Made by a program: the position numbers and the translations under genes
DNA from: an uncultured Parabacteroides sp.
GTDB taxonomy: Bacteria; Bacteroidota; Bacteroidia; Bacteroidales; Tannerellaceae
DNA length: 21,960 nucleotides
NCBI GenBank assembly: GCA_900547435.1
Contig: URGO01000037.1
Coordinates: forward strand, 1 to 21,960
Direction: 5' to 3'
In this document: positions 1 through 6,695 of the stretch, piece by piece
Layout of the letters: each line of letters starts with the position of its first letter
Position numbering within the stretch: the first letter of the stretch is position 1
The notes under the pieces: generated by a model
What the model was told of the DNA's origin: nothing
Database searches by the model: none
The model's input: only the letters and a program-made list of their open reading frames with translations

Positions 1-28
1 GTCTGTCATGTTCTTCATAAATACGCAT
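1..28 (-). CDS. Start of a further gene downstream of the substrate-binding lipoprotein (partial, unidentified)
   Basis: The minus strand has three possible ATG starts just after the lipoprotein stop codon: at 28 (reads M-R-I-Y-E-E-H-D-R), at 18 (M-K-N-M-T-D) and at 9, in frame with 18. All remain open to the window edge. An ABC importer operon normally continues with a permease or ATPase gene, so a permease is the natural guess, but fewer than ten residues are visible and the frame cannot be settled. Confidence 0.3.
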
Positions 29-42
29 AATATTTCTATAAT

Positions 43-828
43 TTATACTTCCCGTCCCTTTTTTACACAGGCTTTCATAGCTTCGAAAACCGCACTTCGC
101 AGTCCTTTTTCTTCCAGCACCCGGATAGTCTCGTCGGTTTCCTCGTTGGCATAAGCACAACTCTTTTTCAACAGCGAATCCAATTGATTTTGCCAAGGCA
201 GCATCTCGTCTTTGCAGACGATGGCCGTCTGTGCGAATGCGGATTGCCGATTGTCCGGCTGGTTCAGGTCGGCCAGGATGCACAACGAACTGTCTTTTCG
301 AAGTGCCATTGAAAGAAACGGTTCGCTCAACACGGTGGTTCCGACTTTCCCGGTTTGCAATGCCAGCAGCATCTCGCGCGGGGTGGAAAAGGTATAGTTG
401 TATTCAAAATTTCCCTGGCCTTTCAGGTAACGCCGCGTGAGAATGTCGGGGGTAGTTCCGGCTCCGAAAAGGTAAACCGGCGAGCTTATGGAGTCGTGCC
501 CTACCAGATATAATGTTCCCCAGATAGGGCATCCCAGAAGCTTGTAGGATATACCTTTATTATATAGGTTGGCAGCCGTAGCCATAGGCAGTACTGCTAT
601 ATCTGGACTTCCCTTGATCAAGAGTGCCTGCATCTGTTCGGGCGAGTCGATAACGTTTACACATAGTTTCTTGTCTTCTAATCGGGGGCTTTCTTTTATC
701 CATTGGGCAAAGGCGATGGCCGATGGACCTCTGAGTACCGCCACCTCAAAAGTCTTTTCCTCTGGCGCGGGTTTCTGTCCGGAGCAGCTTGCCAGCAAAA
801 GCAAAAGAAAGAATAAATAGATATGCAT
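43..828 (-). CDS. ABC importer substrate-binding lipoprotein (NMT1/THI5-SsuA-like fold)
   Basis: A 261-residue lipoprotein that probably captures a small ligand for an ABC importer. I placed the start at the ATG at 828. It gives M-H then a hydrophobic run ending in the lipobox LASC, with Cys15 as the lipidated residue. A longer frame back to a TTG at 873 would run into the promoter match at 871-878. The body has the look of a type 2 periplasmic-binding protein of the nitrate/sulfonate/thiamine-precursor group: an early beta-strand (FEVAVLRGPSAIAF), then GSPDIAVLPMATAANLYNKG, which resembles the usual ligand-loop region, and a second lobe with LLALQTGKVGTTVLSEP. A further gene begins within 15-35 bases downstream, as expected for an importer operon. 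The ligand cannot be read from sequence. Family call fairly firm, substrate unknown. Confidence 0.75.
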   Translation of the reverse strand: MHIYLFFLLLLLASCSGQKPAPEEKTFEVAVLRGPSAIAFAQWIKESPRLEDKKLCVNVIDSPEQMQALLIKGSPDIAVLPMATAANLYNKGISYKLLGCPIWGTLYLVGHDSISSPVYLFGAGTTPDILTRRYLKGQGNFEYNYTFSTPREMLLALQTGKVGTTVLSEPFLSMALRKDSSLCILADLNQPDNRQSAFAQTAIVCKDEMLPWQNQLDSLLKKSCAYANEETDETIRVLEEKGLRSAVFEAMKACVKKGREV

Positions 829-870
829 TAAGTTTATGAGTTTATTGGTTTTATTCCTGATTGCCGTCTG

Positions 871-878
871 CAAAAGTA
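871..878 (-). promoter_or_regulatory. Candidate -7 box for the lipoprotein operon
   Basis: On the minus strand 878-871 reads TACTTTTG, a full match to the Bacteroidetes -7 consensus TAnnTTTG. Transcription would begin near 865 and leave a leader of about 35 bases before the ATG at 828. I saw no clear -33 TTTG. The match supports the shorter start chosen for the lipoprotein. Confidence 0.45.
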
Positions 879-921
879 GACATTTTTACTCGATGATGTG
901 AACGATTCGGCCGATTTTCCT

Positions 922-929
922 TACATTTG
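922..929 (+). promoter_or_regulatory. Candidate -7 box for cobQ
   Basis: TACATTTG matches TAnnTTTG and lies 38 bases before the cobQ ATG. No convincing -33 element is visible about 19 bases upstream. The gap is too short for a cobalamin riboswitch and no B12-box-like sequence was seen. Confidence 0.4.
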
Positions 930-967
930 TCCATTGTTAGATAGTTATTCAGGGAAGAAATCAGATT

Positions 968-2488
968 ATGAAAAAGAAAATATTAAAGCCGATCATGTTT
1001 GTCGGGACTTGTTCGGATGCGGGAAAGAGTGTGATTAATGCTGCTTTCTGTCGGATCTTCCGACAGGATGGCTATGCTCCGGCTCCCTTCAAAGCGCAGA
1101 ATATGTCGCTAAATTCCTATTCCACTCCGGAGGGCGGGGAGATGGGGCGTGCGCAAGTGGTTCAGGCGGAGGCATGCGGCATTGCTCCGCATACGGATAT
1201 GAATCCGGTCCTGCTGAAACCAACCAGCGACAAAGGATCGCAGGTTATTCTGAACGGCCGTCCTGTCGGCAACTTATCCGCCAAAGATTACTTTGGGAGC
1301 AAGGCTCAGAAAGACGAACTTTTTCAGGAAGCGCAGCAGGCGTTTCGTAGGTTGGAGTCGCGATATAATCCGATTGTGATGGAAGGGGCGGGAAGCATTT
1401 CCGAACTGAATCTGCGTGACCGCGACATCACCAATATGCGTATGGCGCGTTATGCCGGGGCCGATACTTACCTGGTGGCGGACATTGACCGTGGAGGTGT
1501 TTTTGCCTCGGTCTATGGATCGATAGTCTTGCTGCCTCCTGAAGAACGCAAACTGATAAAGGGAATTATCATCAATAAATTCCGTGGTGATGTGTCGTTG
1601 TTTGAGGAGGGGAAAAAGATTATTCGCGAACTCACCGGGATACCGGTGGTCGGGGTGATTCCTTATTTCCGGGATATCCGGATAGAGGCGGAAGATTCGG
1701 TCGTATTGGATTCGAAAAGCCATTCTTATCAGGACGGAAAAATCAATGTGGCGATTATCCTGCTGAAGCGTCTGTCTAATTTTACCGATTTTGATGTTCT
1801 GGAGATGGATGGTCGGTTTAACCCGTATTATACAAATAATGTAGATGAAGTGGAAAAGGCGGACATCATTATCTTGCCCGGATCGAAGAATACGCTGGCG
1901 GATTTGCAGAGTTTGCGTGCCAACGGAATAGCGGATGCTATCGTGAGTGCTTACAAAGCCGGAAAGAAGGTCATAGGGATATGTGGCGGTTACCAAATGA
2001 TGGGCACCCGTTTGGAAGACCCGGAAGGGGTGGAAGGCGTGCTCCATACAGTTCCCGGATTGGGGCTTCTCCCTCAGGTTACCATCCTGGAATCGGAGAA
2101 AGTAACGCGTCAAAGCCACTTTGCCTTTTTAGCGGGAAAGAAGTCTGTACAGAAGGGATTCCCTTGCAAAGGCTATGAAATACATATGGGACGGACAGAA
2201 TTGTTGGGCGATGCTCCGGCAAGCCCGGTTGCTTTGTTAGAGGACGGACGCGAGGATGGTTATTACGTTGATTCCCGTTGCTGGGGATGTTACCTGCACG
2301 GCATATTGGATAATCCGGAAGTTCTGGACAGTCTGGCCGATGGATTCACCCAGAAGCATCTCAATACTCCCTTTGATTATACGGCCTTTAAAGAATCCCA
2401 ATACACCCGCCTGGCTGATTGGGTGCGGAAGTCGGTAGATATGAACTACATTTATGAGCAGTTGAGTGCTGACTCCCGTCTATTTTAA
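968..2488 (+). CDS. cobQ: Cobyric acid synthase (adenosylcobyric acid synthase)
   Basis: This cytosolic enzyme of adenosylcobalamin synthesis uses ATP and glutamine to amidate the b, d, e and g side chains of adenosylcobyrinic a,c-diamide. The 506-residue length is normal. An N-terminal dethiobiotin-synthetase-like ATPase domain starts with the P-loop variant GTCSDAGKS (residues 13-21) and continues with FKAQNMSLNS and VMEGAGS. A C-terminal class I glutamine amidotransferase-like domain carries the nucleophile Cys339 in GICGGYQMMG and His444 in YLHGIL. The gene starts at an ATG followed by a lysine-rich N-terminus. It stands alone here, with no other cobalamin gene in the window, and its last 9 bases overlap the convergent phosphopantetheinyl transferase gene. 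Very confident. Confidence 0.96.
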   Translation: MKKKILKPIMFVGTCSDAGKSVINAAFCRIFRQDGYAPAPFKAQNMSLNSYSTPEGGEMGRAQVVQAEACGIAPHTDMNPVLLKPTSDKGSQVILNGRPVGNLSAKDYFGSKAQKDELFQEAQQAFRRLESRYNPIVMEGAGSISELNLRDRDITNMRMARYAGADTYLVADIDRGGVFASVYGSIVLLPPEERKLIKGIIINKFRGDVSLFEEGKKIIRELTGIPVVGVIPYFRDIRIEAEDSVVLDSKSHSYQDGKINVAIILLKRLSNFTDFDVLEMDGRFNPYYTNNVDEVEKADIIILPGSKNTLADLQSLRANGIADAIVSAYKAGKKVIGICGGYQMMGTRLEDPEGVEGVLHTVPGLGLLPQVTILESEKVTRQSHFAFLAGKKSVQKGFPCKGYEIHMGRTELLGDAPASPVALLEDGREDGYYVDSRCWGCYLHGILDNPEVLDSLADGFTQKHLNTPFDYTAFKESQYTRLADWVRKSVDMNYIYEQLSADSRLF

Positions 2489-3127
2489 TTGTTGATTCAG
2501 ATAAGTCAGGGTGAATTCCGGGCGGACTTGGTAATGGAGGGTATAGGCGTGTTGTTGCTTGGTCTTGCTTTCATGGACATGAAGAAGACCTTCCGGTTCC
2601 GAATAGCGGAACGGGCGGATGTGCAAGTGCGTACTGAAATCAATGCCTTCCTGACCGATGATTTTATAGAGTGTCTCTTTGGCGCACCAGCAGATGAGTA
2701 ATTGTTGTGTGTCGGTTTGCGGATCGATGAAGCTCTCCTCTTCGGGGGATAAGAAGCGTGAGCGAATTTTCCGGACACGGTCTGAGGTGTATTCGATGTC
2801 TATTCCGGTCCGTTGTATATCCGACAAGATGATAGCGGCATAACCACGGGTATGGGAAATGCTGATATGTAGTGAGGAGTCCGCCAAACGGGGTGCGCCG
2901 GATGTGTCATGCGTAATGCCGCAAGTCTGGCCAATAAGCTCTTTTACCAGAAGGCGTGAGGTCATCCACTCTTTTTGGCGGGCGTCTGATGACAGGCGAG
3001 GATTACCATCGAGCGCGAGCAACTCTTCCCAGGTAGCTTCCGGAAGCATTGCCCGGAGTTCTTCAGCGGATTCGTCCATCTTCCAGATACCTATCCGTGG
3101 GCTTTCTGTCTTGTAGAGTAATGGCAT
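2480..3127 (-). CDS. Sfp-type 4'-phosphopantetheinyl transferase
   Basis: This enzyme moves the phosphopantetheine arm of CoA onto a serine of a carrier protein. The 215-residue product has the family motifs in order: SISHTRGYAA (about 89-98), the Mg-binding GIDIE (108-112) and the W-C-A-K-E-x-x-x-K motif (147-155). I chose the ATG at 3127, two bases after the gldD stop. Upstream sequence in the same frame is gldD read in another frame. It is the last gene of ssb-gldE-gldD-PPTase. The target carrier is not in the window, and it could serve fatty acid or other carriers. The 3' end overlaps cobQ tail to tail. Confidence 0.9.
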   Translation of the reverse strand: MPLLYKTESPRIGIWKMDESAEELRAMLPEATWEELLALDGNPRLSSDARQKEWMTSRLLVKELIGQTCGITHDTSGAPRLADSSLHISISHTRGYAAIILSDIQRTGIDIEYTSDRVRKIRSRFLSPEEESFIDPQTDTQQLLICWCAKETLYKIIGQEGIDFSTHLHIRPFRYSEPEGLLHVHESKTKQQHAYTLHYQVRPEFTLTYLNQQLK

Positions 3128-3129
3128 GG

Positions 3130-3720
3130 CTATTTCCAATGAAAAGTTTCTATGAGGTGGATAATGTCTTTCTGTAGATACTCGGTTACCGGGGCTATGG
3201 AATCGGCTTTTGGAGCGAAATCGTAATAGAGCGCTCCCCGAAAGAAACGTGAGGTACTGTCGGTCAGGACGAACTGGATTGGCGAGGCGCAATCGCCTTT
3301 CAGCAGATAGAGCGAACCGTAGACTTGGTTCTGCGGGTCTCGGTAACTCTTCTCCTGAATATTCTCGATGCCTTGTTGCTTCAGAACCAGTCGGCGACTA
3401 TCCGACAAGGCATTATCCAAATTTGTTCCTTGGGTTTGTAGATAGCTGCAATAGAGCGTTGCCCCCATTTCCGGGTAATGGAACGTAAGCCAGCCTTCTG
3501 TTTTTTGCTGATGGGAGAGCGTATCCATGCTGACTTTTGTAGAGACTTCAAACATATAGGGCAAATCCGGAGAGGACAACGGCTGGTAGATAGCCTGTTC
3601 CGGTTCGATGCGGAAATAGCCGCGCGGCTTTGGCGTATAGTTTTCCGCGCAGGCGTTGACAAGGAGGCAAATCGCCACACAGAGTCCTGTTGTCCGGATG
3701 ATGTCTATTGCTTGTCTCAT
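3130..3720 (-). CDS. gldD: GldD-like lipoprotein
   Basis: GldD was named for gliding motility in Flavobacterium. In non-gliding Bacteroidales its homologues persist beside gldE and their role is unclear. The 196-residue product has a signal sequence ending in the lipobox LVNAC (Cys24), followed by the YTPKPRGYFRI segment that I associate with this family. A typical alpha/beta body follows, and the sequence ends in IETFHWK. The ATG at 3720 is four bases past the gldE stop. An alternative ATG at 3741 would overlap gldE by 17 bases and add seven residues before the signal sequence. It is coupled to gldE upstream and the transferase downstream. It is probably anchored in a membrane, facing the periplasm. 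Confidence 0.85.
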   Translation of the reverse strand: MRQAIDIIRTTGLCVAICLLVNACAENYTPKPRGYFRIEPEQAIYQPLSSPDLPYMFEVSTKVSMDTLSHQQKTEGWLTFHYPEMGATLYCSYLQTQGTNLDNALSDSRRLVLKQQGIENIQEKSYRDPQNQVYGSLYLLKGDCASPIQFVLTDSTSRFFRGALYYDFAPKADSIAPVTEYLQKDIIHLIETFHWK

Positions 3721-3724
3721 CTTG

Positions 3725-5038
3725 TTATTGCTGCTTTTCATGCGGAGCATCCGGGGGGATGCGATTGAACTTCACCTTCAGGATACGTCGGTTGTCTATC
3801 TCAAGTACCTGAAACCGACAATCTTTATATTCGATGGTCTCGCGTCTTCTGGGGAAATCGCCTTTGATTTCCAACAATAACCCGCCTAAGGTTTCTACTT
3901 CTTCGGTTTGTTCCTCGAAACCGGCCGGCTGGGTTCCGGTTATGCGGAAGAAATCAGTCAACGGAGTTTTGGCCTCAAAGATGTAGCTTCCGTCGGAAAG
4001 GCGGATAAACGACTTCTCGTCTTCGTCATATTCGTCGGAGATGTCTCCCACGATTTCCTCTAAGATATCTTCCATTGTGACCAATCCGGATGTGCCTCCG
4101 AACTCGTCCACCACGATAGCCATGTGTATTTTGCTGGTGCGGAACTCTTCCAGCAGGTCGTCAATCTTCTTGGTTTCCGGGACAAAGTAGGCCGGACGAA
4201 TCAGGCTTTGCCAGCGGAAGGTGTCCGGTTTTTCCAGGTAAGGCAACAGGTCCTTGATGTAGAGTATACCTTTGATGTTGTCTTCGGTCTCTTTATAGAC
4301 CGGAATACGCGAATACCCGCATTGGATGATTTTGTCGATTACCTCGTGGAAGTTCGCTTCGATGTCAATATCCTCCATGTCCAAGCGCGAGGTCATGATG
4401 TCATCGGCGTTTTTATTATGGAATTTGATAATCTCAGCCAGCATCGCTTTCTCTTCCGGAATCTCTTTCGAGGTCAATTCAAGGGCTTTGCTCAGTTCGT
4501 CTACAGACAGGTCATGTTTCTTCCGGCTCAACCATTTGCCGAAGGCTGAGACTGTACTGACCCATAAGAATGTGAATGGGCGGCAAAGGCCTGTCAGTAT
4601 GCGGATGACCGGCGCTGTTTTCCGTACAATAGATAAATGGTATTTCTGCGCGTATATTTTTGGCATGACTTCGCCGAACAATAAAAGCAATATAACCAGG
4701 GTAAGGGCCTCTAAGGTAATGCCCAGCAAAGGAACTTTCGAGAAGTCCAGCCATTGGTTTATGGCATATAAGCCTATTGTGACGATTGTCAGATTGACAA
4801 ACGTGTCGGCTATCAGGATGGAATTGCGTAGATGATCGGGTTTTTCCAGCAGGTAGAGTGCTGTACGGTCGTGGGGTTTGTTGTCCTGATGAAGGCGGTT
4901 CTTGTCTTCAGGAGTCAACGAGAAGAATGCCACCTCGGCAGCTGAGATGAATCCTGATAAAAGCAGCAGGAGGGCTGCCACACCAAATAGGACGACAGTA
5001 CCTGCATCGAGGTACTGTACGTCTATTTGATAAAACAT
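3725..5038 (-). CDS. gldE: GldE-like CNNM/CBS-domain membrane protein (HlyC/CorC family)
   Basis: A 437-residue membrane protein of the hemolysin C/CorC group. From the N-terminus it has a DUF21/CNNM transmembrane domain with hydrophobic segments beginning VVLFGVAALLLLLSGF and the motif AAEVAFFSL. This is followed by a pair of CBS domains (roughly 190-330, including RIPVYKETEDNIKGILYIKDLL and HMAIVVDEFGGTSGLVTMEDILEEIVGD) and a C-terminal CorC/HlyC domain. Relatives are implicated in divalent cation handling, and GldE also in surface motility, but its role here is not established. The frame extends to a TTG at 5062; I prefer the ATG at 5038. It lies between ssb and gldD in one operon, the usual Bacteroidales order. 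Confidence 0.88.
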   Translation of the reverse strand: MFYQIDVQYLDAGTVVLFGVAALLLLLSGFISAAEVAFFSLTPEDKNRLHQDNKPHDRTALYLLEKPDHLRNSILIADTFVNLTIVTIGLYAINQWLDFSKVPLLGITLEALTLVILLLLFGEVMPKIYAQKYHLSIVRKTAPVIRILTGLCRPFTFLWVSTVSAFGKWLSRKKHDLSVDELSKALELTSKEIPEEKAMLAEIIKFHNKNADDIMTSRLDMEDIDIEANFHEVIDKIIQCGYSRIPVYKETEDNIKGILYIKDLLPYLEKPDTFRWQSLIRPAYFVPETKKIDDLLEEFRTSKIHMAIVVDEFGGTSGLVTMEDILEEIVGDISDEYDEDEKSFIRLSDGSYIFEAKTPLTDFFRITGTQPAGFEEQTEEVETLGGLLLEIKGDFPRRRETIEYKDCRFQVLEIDNRRILKVKFNRIPPDAPHEKQQ

Positions 5039-5089
5039 ATTTAATAAATAATCTGAGTCCAAGTATACTGATTTTAGTTAAACATCCTG

Positions 5090-5566
5090 TTAGAACGGCA
5101 AATCGTCTATTTCGTTGGGTTCGGCAAACGAAGTAGCGTTCGGTTGAGTCTGGGTAACCGGAGCCTGATAGGTGTTCGGCTGGGCCGATGTTCCTCCGGC
5201 CTGAGTCTGCTGATTAGGGTCGGAAGGCCGCGAGCCATTACTGTAAAACTCAATCCGGTCCGCATATATCTCTGTCACATACCGCTTGACACCGGTCTGG
5301 TCATCATACGAGCGTGTGCGAATCTTGCCTTCTACATATAGTCCGGAACCTTTCTTTACCCATTTCTCGACAAACGAGACTAAATCGCGGCGCACCACGA
5401 TATTGTGCCACTCGGTCCGTTCCGGAATAACCGTTCCATTAGCTAAGGTATAACCTCTTTCCGAGGTAGCCAGCGGGAAGTTGGCATTAGCTCTCCTGCT
5501 ATCAATCTTGCGAACGTCGTTGTCTTTGCCCACGTTCCCAATTAAAATTACTTTGTTCAATGACAT
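5090..5566 (-). CDS. ssb: Single-stranded DNA-binding protein
   Basis: This protein coats single-stranded DNA in replication and repair. The 158-residue product starts MSLNKVILIGNVGKD, the standard N-terminus of the OB-fold. The ssDNA-binding core (about residues 1-110) includes ERTEWHNIVVRR and KKGSGLYVEGKIRTRSY. A Gln/Thr/Pro-rich linker follows, and the acidic tail EIDDLPF recruits partner proteins. The ATG at 5566 is preferred; the 13 extra upstream codons do not belong to the family. It is the first gene of the operon with gldE, gldD and the transferase. The gap to the gldE ATG is about 50 bases. Confidence 0.95.
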   Translation of the reverse strand: MSLNKVILIGNVGKDNDVRKIDSRRANANFPLATSERGYTLANGTVIPERTEWHNIVVRRDLVSFVEKWVKKGSGLYVEGKIRTRSYDDQTGVKRYVTEIYADRIEFYSNGSRPSDPNQQTQAGGTSAQPNTYQAPVTQTQPNATSFAEPNEIDDLPF

Positions 5567-5592
5567 ATTTATTGGTGTTTTTATAGTTGTCA

Positions 5593-5623
5593 CAAAGGAA
5601 AGCAATTTTTTTGAATAGACAAA
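5593..5623 (-). promoter_or_regulatory. Candidate promoter of the ssb-gldE-gldD-PPTase operon
   Basis: Read on the minus strand: TTTG at 5623-5620, a 19-base spacer, then TTCCTTTG at 5600-5593. That is one mismatch from TAnnTTTG, with the expected Bacteroidetes spacing. The start would fall near 5587, about 20 bases before the ssb ATG. Confidence 0.45.
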
Positions 5624-5635
5624 AAAGCGGAATCC

Positions 5636-5649
5636 AAATTTCGAAATTT
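5636..5649. repeat. Perfect 14-bp palindrome AAATTTCGAAATTT
   Basis: A perfect palindrome centred on CG, between the ssb promoter candidate and the first ATGCCTA box. It may be a protein-binding site for either divergent operon, or chance in AT-rich DNA. No regulator can be named. Confidence 0.4.
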
Positions 5650-5651
5650 TT

Positions 5652-5725
5652 ATGCCTATCTTTGTCGGGAAAGATGCCTAACTTCTCCGATGAAGATGCC
5701 TATCTTTTTGATAAAAGTTAGGCAT
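5652..5725 (+). promoter_or_regulatory. Array of ATGCCTA boxes at 22-bp spacing, ending in an inverted copy
   Basis: ATGCCTATCTTT at 5652 and 5696 and ATGCCTAACTT at 5674 are three direct copies exactly 22 bp apart, or about two DNA turns. Each 22-base unit also ends in AAG. A reversed copy, AAGTTAGGCAT, lies at 5715-5725. The third direct copy and the reversed copy form a 30-base dyad with 12 of 13 arm positions paired and a TGAT centre. The array stops six bases before the -33 element of the NifU-like operon, the place expected for an activator. It is upstream of the predicted start, so it is unlikely to act as an RNA hairpin for that operon. The binding protein is unknown. Confidence 0.7.
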
Positions 5726-5730
5726 GAATA

Positions 5731-5761
5731 TTTGCGGAGAAAATAAAATGAAGTATATTTG
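5731..5761 (+). promoter_or_regulatory. Promoter of the NifU-like / GGGtGRT operon
   Basis: TTTG at 5731-5734, exactly 19 bases, then TATATTTG at 5754-5761. This matches the Bacteroidetes primary sigma consensus at both elements. The start should be near 5767, leaving a leader of about 47 bases to the ATG at 5814. This also rules against starting the first gene at the ATG at 5724, which would lie upstream of the promoter. Confidence 0.75.
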
Positions 5762-5813
5762 CAGTGTCTTTAAGTTTTTAGTGTTATTAGAAACATATAA
5801 TAAATTAGCGATT

Positions 5814-6506
5814 ATGGTTTATTCACATGAAGTACAACAGATGTGTGTTGTAAAAAAGGGCGCTAACCATCCTTGCGCTCCGATTCCAGAAGAAGGAAAA
5901 TGGGTGAGAGCTACTCAAATCACTGACATTTCAGGTTTGACTCACGGTATCGGTTGGTGCGCTCCGAAGCAGGGTGCTTGCAAATTGACGCTGAACGTGA
6001 AGGACGGTATCATCGAAGAGGCATTGGTTGAGACTTTGGGTTGCTCAGGAATGACGCACTCGGCCGCTATGGCATCTGAAATCCTGCCGGGCAAGACGTT
6101 GCTGGAAGCTTTGAATACTGACTTGGTATGCGACGCGATCAACACGGCTATGCGCGAATTGTTCCTCCAGATTGTTTACGGTCGTACGCAATCAGCTTTC
6201 TCGGAAGGCGGTTTGGTTATCGGCGCTTCGTTGGAAGACTTGGGTAAAGGTCTCCGCAGCCAGGTAGGTACGATGTTCGGTACGAAGGTAAAGGGAACTC
6301 GTTACTTGGAAATGGCAGAAGGTTATTGCACACGCATGGCTTTGGATGCGAACGATGAAGTAATCGGTTACGAATTCGTTCACCTGGGCAAGTTCATGGA
6401 TATGGTAAAGAAGGGCATGGATGCCAACGAAGCATTGGCTAAGGCTAAAGGTACTTACGGACGTTTCAAAGACGCAGTAAAATATATCGATCCTCGTAAT
6501 GAATAA
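5814..6506 (+). CDS. NifU/IscU-like iron-sulfur cluster scaffold protein
   Basis: A 230-residue protein whose centre resembles the IscU/NifU-N scaffold on which Fe-S clusters are built. The segment APKQGACKLTLNVKDGIIEEA, then ETLGCSGMTHSAAMASEILPGKTLLEA, parallels the scaffold order of a first ligand Cys, a GIIEDA-like strand, GCG-S-A and GKSLDEA. Candidate ligands are Cys56 (or Cys49), Cys77 and Cys106; Cys11, Cys21 and Cys172 are extra. It is longer than IscU, with added N-terminal (GANHPCAPIPEEGKWVRATQITDISG) and C-terminal parts. The ATG at 5814 is chosen because the promoter lies at 5731-5761. Its stop overlaps the next ATG by 8 bases. Codon choice is strongly biased, suggesting high expression. 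The fold is likely; whether it truly donates clusters is unknown. Confidence 0.8.
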   Translation: MVYSHEVQQMCVVKKGANHPCAPIPEEGKWVRATQITDISGLTHGIGWCAPKQGACKLTLNVKDGIIEEALVETLGCSGMTHSAAMASEILPGKTLLEALNTDLVCDAINTAMRELFLQIVYGRTQSAFSEGGLVIGASLEDLGKGLRSQVGTMFGTKVKGTRYLEMAEGYCTRMALDANDEVIGYEFVHLGKFMDMVKKGMDANEALAKAKGTYGRFKDAVKYIDPRNE

Positions 6507-6690
6507 GAAAATCTTGACACGAATCCTCATCGGGCTGATCCTGATTACGGTAATCGGGACGGGTATCACTTACTTTGTGATGAAAGGCGAGAAGCCTTGG
6601 ATGGCGTTCTTCGTGGCTTGTTGCGGAGGCGTGCTGGTTTTCAATTTTTTAGTTTCATTATTTCTCGTAAACAAGAATTTTAAAAAGTAA
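6499..6690 (+). CDS. Small two-helix membrane protein (unknown function)
   Basis: This 63-residue protein has a lysine-rich start (MNKK) and two hydrophobic helices at about residues 8-28 and 34-57. They are joined by a short MKGEKPW loop, and the sequence ends in NKNFKK. A CCGG sequence sits in the second helix. The ATG lies inside the end of the NifU-like gene, and the GGGtGRT gene starts five bases after its stop, so the three genes are probably translated in a coupled way. I do not recognise a family. It could anchor its soluble neighbours at the inner membrane, but nothing in its sequence proves that. Confidence 0.75.
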   Translation: MNKKILTRILIGLILITVIGTGITYFVMKGEKPWMAFFVACCGGVLVFNFLVSLFLVNKNFKK

Positions 6691-6695
6691 AAAAT

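Noticed and set aside
829..873. TTG start at 873 for the substrate-binding lipoprotein
   Set aside because: It would overlap the -7 element and push the lipobox Cys to residue 30; the ATG at 828 gives a normal short lipoprotein signal.
874..967. Cobalamin riboswitch before cobQ
   Set aside because: The gap is only 94 bases, with no B12-box-like sequence or helical core.
1274..2119. Long open frame on the minus strand inside cobQ
   Set aside because: It lies opposite a complete cobQ with all catalytic motifs, and its product has no recognisable domain; this is an antisense shadow.
5696..5725. Rho-independent terminator at the 30-base dyad
   Set aside because: No gene ends here on either strand and the dyad lies upstream of the operon's predicted transcript start; an operator is more likely.
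5724..5813. Longer N-terminus for the NifU-like protein from the ATG at 5724
   Set aside because: The -33 and -7 elements at 5731-5761 place the transcript start near 5767, after that ATG, and the extra 30 residues do not fit the family.
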